From: Glaciecola sp965660815
GTDB taxonomy: Bacteria > Pseudomonadota > Gammaproteobacteria > Enterobacterales > Alteromonadaceae
Direction: 5' to 3'
DNA length: 64,000 bases
Assembly: GCA_965660815.1 (NCBI GenBank)
Contig: CBFIBG010000009.1
Span: forward strand, 119,101 to 183,100
This document shows, one piece after another, positions 15,443 through 25,500 of this stretch. Below the pieces are notes generated by a model. The model was not told the DNA's origin. It worked only from the letters and a program-made list of their open reading frames with translations, and did no database searches. The translations under genes were made by a program, and so were the position numbers. How positions within the stretch are numbered: position 1 is the first letter of the stretch; each line of letters begins with the position of its first letter.

Positions 15443-16792
15443 CTATTTATCTTCTTTCTCGAGCTTCTTCTCAAGGTAATGGATGTTTGTTCCACCGTTA
15501 AAAAAATTCTCGTCTCTTAATATACGTTGTTGCAAAGGGACATTGGTTTTAATTCCGTCTACTACCAACTCATTTAAAGAGTGACGCATTCTAGCGATGG
15601 CTTCATCTCTACTTTCACCATAGGTAATGAGTTTTCCTATCATTGAATCGTAATACGGTGGCACTGTATACCCAGTGTATATATGCGATTCCCATCTTAC
15701 TCCTAGGCCGCCTGGCGCGTGAAACATTTGAATTTTACCTGGACTTGGAATAAAGGAATTTGGGTCTTCAGCATTTATTCTACATTCAATGGCGTGTCCT
15801 CGAACTTTGATTTGAGACTGCTCAATGGAGAGAGGCTGACCAGCTGCTATTCGCAACTGTTCCTTTATCAAATCTACACCGGTGACCATTTCTGTAACAG
15901 GATGCTCTACTTGTATACGAGTATTCATCTCTATGAAATAGAACTCTCCATTCTCATATAGAAATTCGAACGTTCCTGCTCCTCGATAATTTATTTCTAG
16001 ACAAGCGCGACGGCATCGCTCGCCAATTTTTTCCCTCATAGATTCAGATATACCAGGCGCAGGTGCTTCTTCCACTACTTTTTGGTGACGACGTTGCATT
16101 GAGCAATCTCGCTCACCCAAATGGACGGCATTACCCTGCCCATCTGCTAAGACTTGGATTTCAACATGACGTGGATTCTCCAAATACTTTTCCATATAAA
16201 CGATATCATTATTAAAAGCAGCACCGGCCTCGGCCTTTGTGGTTCTAATTGCTGAATCTAGCTCAGATTCGCTTCTGACTACACGCATCCCTCGGCCACC
16301 GCCACCACCTGCCGCTTTGACTATCATTGGGTAGCCTATGCGTTTTGCGATAGCCTTATTTTTTTCAATGTCGTCGCCGAGCGGTCCATCAGACCCGGGA
16401 ACACATGGCACTCCTGCTTTTTTCATAGCAGCAATGGCAGAGACTTTATCGCCCATCATACTAATCGTTTCAGCCTTGGGGCCTATAAATACAAAACCAC
16501 TTTTCTCAACGGCTTCTGCAAACTCAGCACTTTCTGACAGAAAACCGTATCCAGGATGTATTGCAATTGAATTTGTTACTTCAGCGGCTGCAATAATCCT
16601 AGGAATATTAAGGTAACTCTCGCCGGCTGGCGCATTTCCAATACAAATGGATTCATCTGCTAATAAAACATGCTTTAGGTTTCGGTCGGCGGTAGAGTGA
16701 GCGGCTACCGTTTTAATACCCAGTTCTTTGCAGGCACGCAAAACCCTAAGCGCAATCTCGCCACGGTTTGCTATTAACACTTTGTCTAACAT
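15443..16792 (-). CDS. accC: Acetyl-CoA carboxylase, biotin carboxylase subunit
   Basis: Carboxylates the biotin on AccB in the first step of fatty acid synthesis. The 449-residue protein shows VLIANRGEIALRVLRACKELG, the ATP-grasp glycine loop AAGGGGGRGMRVV, HVEIQVLADGQGNAVHLGERDCS, RRHQKVVEEAPAP and EMNTRIQVEHPVTE. Length and motifs are standard. It follows accB after 12 bases in an aroQ-accB-accC operon. Confidence 0.97.
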   Translation of the reverse strand: MLDKVLIANRGEIALRVLRACKELGIKTVAAHSTADRNLKHVLLADESICIGNAPAGESYLNIPRIIAAAEVTNSIAIHPGYGFLSESAEFAEAVEKSGFVFIGPKAETISMMGDKVSAIAAMKKAGVPCVPGSDGPLGDDIEKNKAIAKRIGYPMIVKAAGGGGGRGMRVVRSESELDSAIRTTKAEAGAAFNNDIVYMEKYLENPRHVEIQVLADGQGNAVHLGERDCSMQRRHQKVVEEAPAPGISESMREKIGERCRRACLEINYRGAGTFEFLYENGEFYFIEMNTRIQVEHPVTEMVTGVDLIKEQLRIAAGQPLSIEQSQIKVRGHAIECRINAEDPNSFIPSPGKIQMFHAPGGLGVRWESHIYTGYTVPPYYDSMIGKLITYGESRDEAIARMRHSLNELVVDGIKTNVPLQQRILRDENFFNGGTNIHYLEKKLEKEDK

Positions 16793-16804
16793 TGCTATGC
16801 CCTT

Positions 16805-17266
16805 TTATTCGATAACAAAGAGTGGTTGATCAAATTCCACAGCTTCTTGGTTTTCAACCAGTATTTCTCGCACCACACCTTCTTTATCTGACTCAATTTG
16901 GTTCATCATTTTCATTGCTTCAACAATGCATAAGGTGTCGCCAACTTTCACTTTTGAACCAACTTCTACAAATGCTTTGGACTCTGGCGAGGATGAGCGA
17001 TAAAAAGTACCTACCATAGGCGACTTCAAAATATGACCAGAGGGTTGAACCGTTTCTTGAGTTGCAGGCAAAGCTTCCGCTTGCGGGGCCGGTTGAGGTT
17101 GAGGAGGAATTGGTTGTTGATAGGCTGGGGCAGGGTAATTAACAACAGCTTGCTGACTGCCTCCTCTGTGAATTCTTACAGATTCTTCGCCCTCAGTGAT
17201 TTCCAATTCTGCTATCCCTGACTCTTCAACTAATTCGATTAGTTTTTTGATTTTTCTGATATCCAT
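16805..17266 (-). CDS. accB: Biotin carboxyl carrier protein of acetyl-CoA carboxylase
   Basis: Carries biotin between the two half reactions of acetyl-CoA carboxylase. The 153-residue protein has an N-terminal helical part (IRKIKKLIELVEESGIAELEI), a Pro/Ala/Gln-rich linker (about 48-72) and the C-terminal biotinyl domain with the biotinylated lysine in VEAMKMMNQIESD, preceded by SPMVGTFYRSSSPE. It is the middle gene of aroQ-accB-accC. Confidence 0.97.
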   Translation of the reverse strand: MDIRKIKKLIELVEESGIAELEITEGEESVRIHRGGSQQAVVNYPAPAYQQPIPPQPQPAPQAEALPATQETVQPSGHILKSPMVGTFYRSSSPESKAFVEVGSKVKVGDTLCIVEAMKMMNQIESDKEGVVREILVENQEAVEFDQPLFVIE

Positions 17267-17282
17267 CGTCTTGCCTTTAAAA

Positions 17283-17723
17283 TTATTTAGTTTTGTGTAA
17301 GTGTGTATTTAGCGCATGCAATGCATATTCATATCCGCTAGCTCCAAGGCCAACAATGGTGCCAATTGCTATATCTGAGAAATATGAATGATGTCTAAAA
17401 GGTTCGCGTTGATGCACGTTTGATAGATGTACTTCGATAAAGGGTATTTGCACAGTCAATAGGGCATCTCTTAATGCAATGCTTGTGTGCGTGAATGCAG
17501 CAGGATTAAAAATAATACCTGACACGCTTTCCATACTTTCATGGATTTTAGAAATTAATTCAGATTCGTTGTTAGATTGAAAGCAAACTAGGGATAGTTC
17601 AACATCATTAGCCAAAGCTCTTAACTTGTCTTCAATATTACCCAACGTCTGGTAACCATAAACTTCTGGTTCGCGCTTTCCCAACATATTTAAGTTGGGG
17701 CCATTTAATAGCAGTATTTGCAT
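17283..17723 (-). CDS. aroQ: 3-dehydroquinate dehydratase, type II
   Basis: Third step of the shikimate pathway. The 146-residue protein starts at MQILLLNGPNLNMLGKREP; the open frame extends 21 codons upstream without family similarity. Family motifs seen are the active-site region NLNMLGKREPEVYG (catalytic Tyr), NPAAFTHTSIALRDAL, EVHLSNVHQREPFRHHS and GLGASGYEYAL. aroQ leading accBC is the common proteobacterial order; the gap to accB is 16 bases. Confidence 0.96.
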   Translation of the reverse strand: MQILLLNGPNLNMLGKREPEVYGYQTLGNIEDKLRALANDVELSLVCFQSNNESELISKIHESMESVSGIIFNPAAFTHTSIALRDALLTVQIPFIEVHLSNVHQREPFRHHSYFSDIAIGTIVGLGASGYEYALHALNTHLHKTK

Positions 17724-18359
17724 ATAAAATTTCGATTTAGACCCGTTTTTTACGCCTTCTTCTTTAAAACTGCAAAAAACGTACAAATTAAATAAATTAT
17801 TTGAACGATATTCAATAATTACCCACTAGCGAGTTAAGTTAACACAGAAGTATGCAAATTTCAGTATATTACTGGTCTAATCAGGGCAAGTTAGGCCCCA
17901 TTCGTAAAATTATGATTGAAAAAAGTGTTTCTCCGACTCAAGTGACATCGTCTGTCCAGAAATAAGTAACTTGGTCTGTCCAGAGACGAGCAACTTGGTC
18001 TGTCCAGAAATAGGACAGAAGTTGAACGACCTTACATTTTAAGTGGTGTATATTGTTTACAAAAATCATAGACTATAATATTTATTTTTCGTTTGGGGTT
18101 CAAAATTAAGCAGCCTTGCCGATAAATTGATAATCGATCAAATATTGGATTTGAGCCGGTCTTTTGTTCAAAATGAAATTGTTTTACACTCGAAAGTGGA
18201 TTGCTGGTGTTCATTGAACTAACATTTTACTTACAATAAAAAAATGTTGGTGATACTCTGTGTTATCAGTTTTAATTTAAGTCAGATAGCCTTTAAGCTC
18301 ACGAGGTAACATGTTGTCATAGCCTTGCGCCAATTGTAGTTAGACAAGAAGTATCTTAT
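17724..18359. other. Intergenic region aroQ / GGDEF gene
   Basis: About 635 bases, divergent. It holds the 24-bp tandem array (17947-18007) roughly in the middle and AT-rich flanks. An open frame of 60 codons at 18032-18214 on the minus strand has no protein-like features and is not called. Confidence 0.55.
17947..18007 (+). repeat. Three-unit, 24-bp tandem repeat with TTGGTCTGTCCAG core
   Basis: Exact cores start at 17971 and 17995; a first copy at 17947 has TCGTCTGTCCAG. The period is 24 bases, versus 26 in the 3 kb array, and the spacer (AAATAAGTAAC, AGACGAGCAAC) is different, so the core is what is conserved. A partial GGACAG follows at about 18013. Both arrays are intergenic and upstream of a gene start. 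Confidence 0.85.
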
Positions 18360-20036
18360 ATGTTGAATGACCAGATGAGTATTATATCGTCAGATGACCA
18401 AACTAAATACAAGAGAAGTCTATTAGACTTGAAAGAAGCATGGGCGAAATTTAGTAAGCTAAAGCAAAACGACGACTTAATAAACTTCCAAAAGAAATGC
18501 AACGCTCTCTCTGATGAGATGGGTCACTTCAACTTGCTCGCGTTACATAAAATATTGTCGCAGATAATACACATATCCGACGAGCTTCTAAATGGGGTAA
18601 AAGATCAAAAGCAGACCATTAATGAAATAGATTGGTTAATTAATCAACTAATCCGAGGTAGTAAAGAATCTTCAGATCCTTTTCTGCAACAAAATGCTTC
18701 GTTAGAAAGTTTTTCGGTCGATTTAACAGGCCACATCGACTTTGATTTCTTGGCGAAACAAAAAAAGCGACCTTTCATTGCAGTAATCGATCACAATAGG
18801 TCTGAGGGACTAGCAATTGTTGACACATTGAAGGACTTTTCTTTCCAAGCCCACCATTACCCAAGCATCGAAGACTATAGAGCGTCTGCGGTTGCTCATG
18901 TTGATCTAGTGTTACTTGACATAGTGTTACCGAACATTTCTCAAAATGAAGTATTTGAGTTTGCTAACGAGTTGCAAAAAATTGACATTGATGTCATCTG
19001 TTGCTCTTCCAAATTTGACTTTGATGTCCGTTTACTCGCTGTTCGTGCAAAAGTGTCAGACTACGTTGTAAAACCCGTTAATACATATGTACTAATTGAA
19101 AAGATAGGACGTGTATTAGGGTTGCAAAATCATCGAAAGTATCAGGTCGTGATAGTAGATGACCAAGAAACAATGGGCGCATTTTATAAATCAGTGCTAG
19201 AGCGCGTCGGTTGTGAGGTGAACTATTTTTCAGATCCTGCTGAATTGTTTAAAAGTCTAGAAGACATGCGTCCAGACATGTTTTTACTTGATTTAATGAT
19301 GCCCAACGTTGATGGCCTAGAAGTGGCGCAAATGATTAGACAAGAGCACAAATTTGACTTTGCTCCAATATTGTTTATCACGGGTGATGATACATTGGAC
19401 AACAGGTTACAAGCGATTGATGTAGGCGCTGACGATGTTATCCTCAAATCTGAGTCAGTTCACACAATCACAAGGCAAGTGTTAACTCGCTTGGACAGAG
19501 CGTCAAAAGTTAAAGCATTTGTAGCCAAAGATCCTCTGACAGGTGTTCTCAATCATGGACAAATAGTTGAAGAGTCCAACAATTTCATTAGATCCATTCA
19601 TCGTCGAGATTCGATCGCATCTCTTGCGGTAATTGATGTTGACCATTTTAAAAGCGTCAACGATAACTACGGTCATTTAGTAGGTGACCGTGTTTTATCA
19701 GCCTTAGGCCAAATTTTAAGAAACTCTGTTCGCGAGTCGGATAAGGTGGGTCGATACGGCGGCGAGGAGTTTATATTAATTTTTGAAGATTGTTCTGTTG
19801 TGGACGCGAAGACTAAAGTTGAGCAAATAAAAGAACAGTTTGAAAATATTAGCTTCACGAATGAGGATATTGAATTTAACGTTACTTTTAGCGCGGGTTT
19901 AGTAGATTTAAAAGAGTATTATTCTCTTCAAGCAGCAATCAACGTTGCAGATAAAGCGCTTTATCAGGCTAAAAATACGGGTCGGAATAAAGTGATTGCT
20001 TTTTATGGTAAGGAGCATTCAGTCAAGAAATCTTAG
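18360..20036 (+). CDS. Double-receiver diguanylate cyclase
   Basis: Probable cyclic-di-GMP synthase under two-component control, 558 residues, no membrane segment. Order: a helical N-terminal part (1-135) of unknown type, a receiver-like domain (about 137-255) with D in LLDIVLPN but IDHN replacing the usual acidic pair, a full receiver (about 260-380; VIVDDQE, FLLDLMMPNVDG, ITGDD) and a GGDEF domain (about 395-550) with active GGEEF and an upstream RESD inhibitory site. It converges on the chemotaxis cluster, 39 bases from cheB. The architecture is PleD-like. The partner kinase could be CheA, but that is inference. Confidence 0.88.
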   Translation: MLNDQMSIISSDDQTKYKRSLLDLKEAWAKFSKLKQNDDLINFQKKCNALSDEMGHFNLLALHKILSQIIHISDELLNGVKDQKQTINEIDWLINQLIRGSKESSDPFLQQNASLESFSVDLTGHIDFDFLAKQKKRPFIAVIDHNRSEGLAIVDTLKDFSFQAHHYPSIEDYRASAVAHVDLVLLDIVLPNISQNEVFEFANELQKIDIDVICCSSKFDFDVRLLAVRAKVSDYVVKPVNTYVLIEKIGRVLGLQNHRKYQVVIVDDQETMGAFYKSVLERVGCEVNYFSDPAELFKSLEDMRPDMFLLDLMMPNVDGLEVAQMIRQEHKFDFAPILFITGDDTLDNRLQAIDVGADDVILKSESVHTITRQVLTRLDRASKVKAFVAKDPLTGVLNHGQIVEESNNFIRSIHRRDSIASLAVIDVDHFKSVNDNYGHLVGDRVLSALGQILRNSVRESDKVGRYGGEEFILIFEDCSVVDAKTKVEQIKEQFENISFTNEDIEFNVTFSAGLVDLKEYYSLQAAINVADKALYQAKNTGRNKVIAFYGKEHSVKKS

Positions 20037-20075
20037 ATACTTACTCTTCCTAAGCTAAGTATTACTAATTGATCT

Positions 20076-21125
20076 TTACAAGCGAGTTCCAGCCCCAGTT
20101 TTTTCAACCGCCTTTGTTAAAGCCTGACTCATTTTGTCCAAAGGAATAATATGCTTTGTTGCGCCTAGTTCAAAAGCGGCTCTTGGCATGCCAAAAACCA
20201 CACAACTTGCTTCATCTTGTGCCATCGTAATTGCTCCTGCTTTATGTAAGGATAATAAACCCTTGGCACCATCTTTACCCATTCCGGTTAACAAGGTTGC
20301 AACTGCATTTTTTCCAACTACCTTCGCTAAGGACTCGAACATAACATCTACCGCTGGCTTATGCCCGCTAACTAAAGGTCCGTCAAATAACCTTGCCCTG
20401 TAATCTGCTCCGCTTCTTATTATCTCTAAGTGCTTGTCTCCTGGTGCAATGTACACATTACCTGGAAGTAATCGCTCACCCCCTTGTACTTCTTGCACTT
20501 TCATCTTACATATACTATCAAGTCTATCAGCAAAAGATTTGGTAAAGGCCACAGGCATATGCTGGGTGATGACCGTCGCTGGAAAAGCGGGAGACAACTG
20601 AGATAATACTTGTCTTATGGCTTCAGTACCTCCTGTTGAGGCTCCTATTCCAACTATAGTTTCTGTGCCTGAGTAATTGATAGGAATAGCGTTTGTTAGA
20701 GAGGTTCCTGGTGCCCTTTTTTTGGGTTTAGCTGCCGCGGCTATCTTTATTTTCTCAACGATCTCTTGTTGATACTGGCCCATTGAATTAGTGACATCGA
20801 CTTTAGGTTTTGCAATGAAGTCTATAGCGCCAAGTTCCATTGACTTTATTGTCGCATCTGCTCCTTTCTGGGTAAGCGTTGAAATCATCAGCACAGGTGT
20901 GGGTCGAGCTTTCATGAGCCTGTCCAAAAATGTGAGACCATCCACTTTAGGCATTTCGATGTCCAGCGTAATGACGTCTGGTTTTAATTTCATGACCATG
21001 TCTTTTGCAACATAGGCATCAGGAGCCGCACCCACAAGCTCCAAACCGGGTGTCTGATGTATAATCTCGCCCAAGAGGCTACGGATAAGAGCCGAGTCGT
21101 CCACTACCAATACTTTAATACTCAT
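20076..21125 (-). CDS. cheB: Chemotaxis glutamate methylesterase CheB
   Basis: Removes methyl groups from receptors and deamidates glutamines; activated by phosphorylation from CheA. The 349-residue protein has a receiver domain (VLVVDDSALIRSLLGEII, DVITLDIEMPKVDGLTFLDRLM) and the catalytic domain with the Ser in GIGASTGGTEAIR, His in VITQHMP and Asp in LLTGMGKDGAKGLL. I start at the ATG at 21125 (MSIKVLVVDDSA), 10 bases after cheD; the longer frame would overlap cheD. It is the last gene of the cluster. Confidence 0.95.
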   Translation of the reverse strand: MSIKVLVVDDSALIRSLLGEIIHQTPGLELVGAAPDAYVAKDMVMKLKPDVITLDIEMPKVDGLTFLDRLMKARPTPVLMISTLTQKGADATIKSMELGAIDFIAKPKVDVTNSMGQYQQEIVEKIKIAAAAKPKKRAPGTSLTNAIPINYSGTETIVGIGASTGGTEAIRQVLSQLSPAFPATVITQHMPVAFTKSFADRLDSICKMKVQEVQGGERLLPGNVYIAPGDKHLEIIRSGADYRARLFDGPLVSGHKPAVDVMFESLAKVVGKNAVATLLTGMGKDGAKGLLSLHKAGAITMAQDEASCVVFGMPRAAFELGATKHIIPLDKMSQALTKAVEKTGAGTRL

Positions 21126-21135
21126 TCTTATTTCC

Positions 21136-21744
21136 TTAATCGAACAGGTCGACTTCACCTACGGCTGGTGTGGTGACGACTTTTTCACGATATTCCACTT
21201 CTCTATCAATGATAGTGGAATTATGCATGGTCTTAAGCTTGCGTACTTTTACTTCACCAGTAAGTGGAAAAAAATATACCTTTCTAGGAAATTCGCCTAA
21301 TAAATCTTTTGCTTTAATATGGATGTTTTCAGCTTCTAGGTAATTTAAAACAAACTTTGAGTTTTGTTCACCAACGCTATTTGAACGCAATTGACGAAGA
21401 ACATTCCCACCACCGAAAACTTTAGCCTCAAAACGATGTTTTACTGCTCCTAGTTTCATCAAGTGATTTATCAAGACCTCCATTGCATACACCCCGTATC
21501 TGGCTGAGTCGGAATTGAATGCCTGATTATCTTGATTTGCGGGCAATAAAAAGTGGTTCATGCCTGCGACTCTTGTAATAGGGTCTCTCAAGCAAACCGA
21601 TACGCACGATCCTAACGTAGTCACAATCATGGTATTGTCAGCAGTAGCAAAGTATTCACCAGGCAGTATTTTGACTGCCTCAACGTTGAAGTTATTGTCT
21701 TTGTATCTATTGGACGCTAGGTGCTCAGAAAAATACGCGCTCAT
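21136..21744 (-). CDS. cheD: Chemoreceptor glutamine deamidase CheD
   Basis: Deamidates glutamines on chemoreceptors. The 202-residue protein shows the catalytic Cys in TTLGSCVSVCLRDP, His in GMNHFLLP, and KVFGGGNVLRQL. The C-terminus ends VGEVDLFD, a short acidic-hydrophobic tail almost identical to the tail of the MCP at 30709-31869 (GDIDLF). It overlaps the cheR stop by one base, so it is translationally coupled to it. Confidence 0.95.
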   Translation of the reverse strand: MSAYFSEHLASNRYKDNNFNVEAVKILPGEYFATADNTMIVTTLGSCVSVCLRDPITRVAGMNHFLLPANQDNQAFNSDSARYGVYAMEVLINHLMKLGAVKHRFEAKVFGGGNVLRQLRSNSVGEQNSKFVLNYLEAENIHIKAKDLLGEFPRKVYFFPLTGEVKVRKLKTMHNSTIIDREVEYREKVVTTPAVGEVDLFD

Positions 21745-22592
21745 TAGCCAAGTACCTTGGGCTCATAGACCGTTTTACCAAGTGCTTTGAGAACCGTGTT
21801 TACGTGCCCAAAATTTTCCGAATGCCCCGCAAAGTAACGACTTCCTGGACGCATTTTTCTAACGATTTTGCTCAATATTTGAAGTTGTGTTTCTTTGTCA
21901 AAATAAATCATTACATTGCGACAAAATACCACATCTAGTTGATTAGGAATGTCCCAATCGCTGTCCATTAAATTAATTTGTTTAAATTCGATTAGCTTTC
22001 TTAGTTCTGGAACAACTTTTACCAGCCCTGAGTTTGCCCCAGTACCTCTGTGGAAAAAACGTTTCTTTTGAGCTTGGGTAAAGCTTTCCAACTGCTCAAC
22101 TTTATATACGCCTTGACTGGCTTTCATTAAGACATTGCTGTCTATGTCAGAAGCAATTATTTTTACAGGCGGGGTGAAGCTATCAAAGGTATTTACCACG
22201 GTCATGGCAATTGAATAGGGCTCTTCTCCTGTAGAGGAAGCTGCACACCAAATGTTTATGCCTTTGCTTGGGTGATGCTGCAAATATTTCTGCAGTTCTA
22301 GAAAATGATGTTTTTCGCGGAAAAAAGACGTTAAATTGGTAGTCAGGCAATTTACAAACTCTTGATGTTCACTCTCAGTTTTATCTACGTATTGCAAGTA
22401 TTCACTGAAACTTGCCATCTTCAAATGCCGTATCCGTCTAGATAACCGACTGTAGACCATTGAGTCTTTACTGTCCGCAAGATTGATCCCAGCAATATTT
22501 TTCAGACGCTTTCGCACGGCTTCAAAATCGGCCGTGACGAAAGCGAATTCTTTCTGCGCATTAAGGGTATTAGTTGCTAATGAACTTGCCAT
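21744..22592 (-). CDS. cheR: Chemotaxis methyltransferase CheR
   Basis: SAM-dependent methylation of glutamates on chemoreceptors. The 282-residue protein has the N-terminal helical domain (GINLADSKDSMVYSRLSRRIR, typical CheR_N) and the Rossmann catalytic domain with CAASSTGEEPYSIAM, IIASDIDSNVL, VVFCRNVMIYFDKETQ and FAGHSENF. It lies between the large MCP (3 bases upstream) and cheD. Confidence 0.95.
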   Translation of the reverse strand: MASSLATNTLNAQKEFAFVTADFEAVRKRLKNIAGINLADSKDSMVYSRLSRRIRHLKMASFSEYLQYVDKTESEHQEFVNCLTTNLTSFFREKHHFLELQKYLQHHPSKGINIWCAASSTGEEPYSIAMTVVNTFDSFTPPVKIIASDIDSNVLMKASQGVYKVEQLESFTQAQKKRFFHRGTGANSGLVKVVPELRKLIEFKQINLMDSDWDIPNQLDVVFCRNVMIYFDKETQLQILSKIVRKMRPGSRYFAGHSENFGHVNTVLKALGKTVYEPKVLG

Positions 22593-22595
22593 TTG

Positions 22596-25500
22596 TTAAA
22601 AGCTTTCCCATTCATCCTCATCTACCGTTGTTGGCAAAGGTTCGGGTTTTTTAGCTGTAGGCTTTGCTTTGGCGACAGTTTTAGTCTGCGAAAAGTCGTC
22701 TACAAGGGACTTAGGCTCGCTGGCCGCTGTACGGGTAATTACATCAGACTCACTAAGCTTAAATGTTCCTACTCTATTGTTCAGATCGCTGGCTTGATTT
22801 CTCATACTTTCGGCAGCAGCGGCTGCTTCTTCAACCAATGCCGCATTTTGTTGGGTCATCTCGTCCATCTGCGATACGGCTTTGCTCACCTCGTCAATGC
22901 CACTTGATTGCTCTGCAGATGCTGCAGCAATTTCGTTCATAATGTCATTAACACGCTTGATAGAGACCACAATCTCTTGCATAGTATCGCCGGATTGATT
23001 GACCAATTCGTTCCCACTTTCTACTTTAGAAACAGAGTCTGAAATTAGATCTTTTATGTCTTTAGCAGCATTGGCAGAGCGCTGAGCAAGTGTGCGAACT
23101 TCTGATGCAACTACCGCAAAACCTCGTCCTTGTTCACCAGCTCTTGCCGCTTCAACCGCCGCGTTTAGAGCCAATATATTTGTTTGAAATGCAATGCCAT
23201 CTATGACGCCAATAATGTCCGAGATCTTTTGTGATGATTCGTTGATAGATGCCATGGTACTTACTACCTGCTTAATCAAGCTACCACCATTATCGGCAAC
23301 ATCTGCGGCTTGCGCTGCAAGCCCGTTTGCTTGATTCGCATTCTCCGCATTAAGTCGAACAGTACTGGTAAGCTGCTCCATGCTAGACGCAGTTTCTTGA
23401 AGGCTTGACGCCTGTTGTTCAGTTCTGGTGGATAGATCAGAATTGCCCGATGCAATTTCAGACGACGCATTATTTATGGTGTCACTCGCTTCACGAATTT
23501 CGCCAATCATATCTGATAGCTTTTCCGTGGTGGTGTTGCAATAGTTTTTAAGATCTAGGAAAGTCCCTTTGTAATCACTATTTACTCGTTTGGTTAAATC
23601 GCCTTCGCTTAATGAGAGCAATACGTTACTGACTTCGTTCAATCCGCTTTCGGTCGTTTTTATCAACTGGTTCAGTCCTTGAGCCAAGGTAAGCATAAAC
23701 TCTGTCTTACCTTCCTCACTCACGCGTTTAGTAAAGTCACCATTTAGGCTTGCTTCTACTATTTGTGCGATCTCTTTTTCCGCTTCAATTTCTTTGGTTC
23801 GGTCCAGCCATTCTACTACTGTGCCTATGCGCTCGCCCTTATTATCCATAATTGGGTTTGCAATCAATCTGAAATGTTTTGTTCCGACTGATATATTGGA
23901 AACGAACTTGTCAGTTAATTTTTCAAGTAGGGCTTTTTGGTGAGACGGATCTTTATGGAATATATCCATATTTTTGCCAATGATATCAGATGCATCAAAG
24001 TGTGGTAGTACCTTTTTAAGTTCTTTCTCAGCATCTTGTAACATGCTCACTACCGAGCGATTGGTGTATAAAATTTCGCGCTCAGAATTGGCAATCATCA
24101 CATTTGTAGAGGCCGAGTCTAGGGCTTGTAAAATCCGAGTTACTCGTTTCTCTTCCTCAAAGATTTCGGTCATATCAATCCATTCAACCGAATTACCCAA
24201 GTCGTTTCCTTGTTCATCGCGAATTGGATTGATGTTTAATTTGAACGAATATCCACCGAGTTCAAGTTTTGCTACATGCACTTCTCTAAGTTGATCCAAC
24301 ACTTTATGTTGATGAGCTGGGTTGTGATGGAAACTATCAATTCTTGTGCCTATAAGTGTTTCGACGTTAAACTGAGGTAAGTCTTTACGAATCGATGATT
24401 CGCATTTTTTCAGCATGTTGTACACAGCATCGTTCATATAAACGATTTCTCGGTCTGCGTTAGACATCATAAAGCAGGTTGTGCTGCTATCTAGCGCTTG
24501 TTTGACTCTAGATGCTTCAATCGCTGTTTCAGCAGATTTCGCAAGTTTTGTATTGAGTACGGAAAGTTCTTTTTCTAATATGCCCATTTCGTCTTTGCGA
24601 GATTCATTGAAATCAAGCTCGAAGTTACCTTTTGAGATTTCTGAAAAGAATCTGATGAGTTTGCTGCTAGAGCGTTTGAGTGACGATACTACCAGCACGC
24701 TAACAGTGGCACTCACTAAAAGAAGGGCTATGACTAATGTCAAAGCGGATGTTCGCCTAGAAGCGATGTTGTTTGATCGTTCATCGATGACATTTTTCAA
24801 TAAAATGATACTGCTGTCATGAAGGTTATATAGCTCGTCAATCACGTTTGTATATTCATCAAAAAACTGGGATGACGCATAGCTTGTTTGGTTGCGTTCA
24901 ATGATTTCGGAATTTGTCAGATCAAGTAATCGAGAAATATTTTGCGTCAAGCCATCAGCATTATTTGAAAGGCGATTGAATCTAGCATCGGCTTCCGAGG
25001 CCGAGTTCATATTGTATTTTAAATCTTGTAAAGGAGAATCAACATTATTCATAAACCCTTTAATGGCGGCTCTTTGCGCGTTACTTACCTCTTTAGAAGC
25101 CAAAACACCAGCCCCTGCACCACGAATCTTGCCTAACGCATCGGCCAATCGTGGCAAGCTTTGGTAGTTTGCAATGATAGCATGATGACTAGCCGCTTCT
25201 GGATCGTAACTAAGCAAAAAATACTTAGATAATTCAGAAATGGTTAAATCACTGTCTCTAATAATTAAAGAGTGTTTATCAAAAGATTCTGACGGAGAGA
25301 TTTGGCGAGACGCTACGCGGTTTTTAATCGAGTTCCACTTTCTGACAATATCGCTAAAATTACTAACGATCTTTTGATCACTTACTTCGCTCGTAATGAT
25401 TTGCTCAACTTTGCGAATTTGATCGTCTACTTCTCTAGCTTTATTGTTGAGCGCGTTTGCTTTATTGGCGTCGCCGTTTAATAAAGCGGCTGACATGCCT

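Noticed and set aside
18032..18214. 60-codon open frame on the minus strand before the GGDEF gene
   Set aside because: No ribosome-binding site, no protein-like pattern, and located in AT-rich intergenic DNA.
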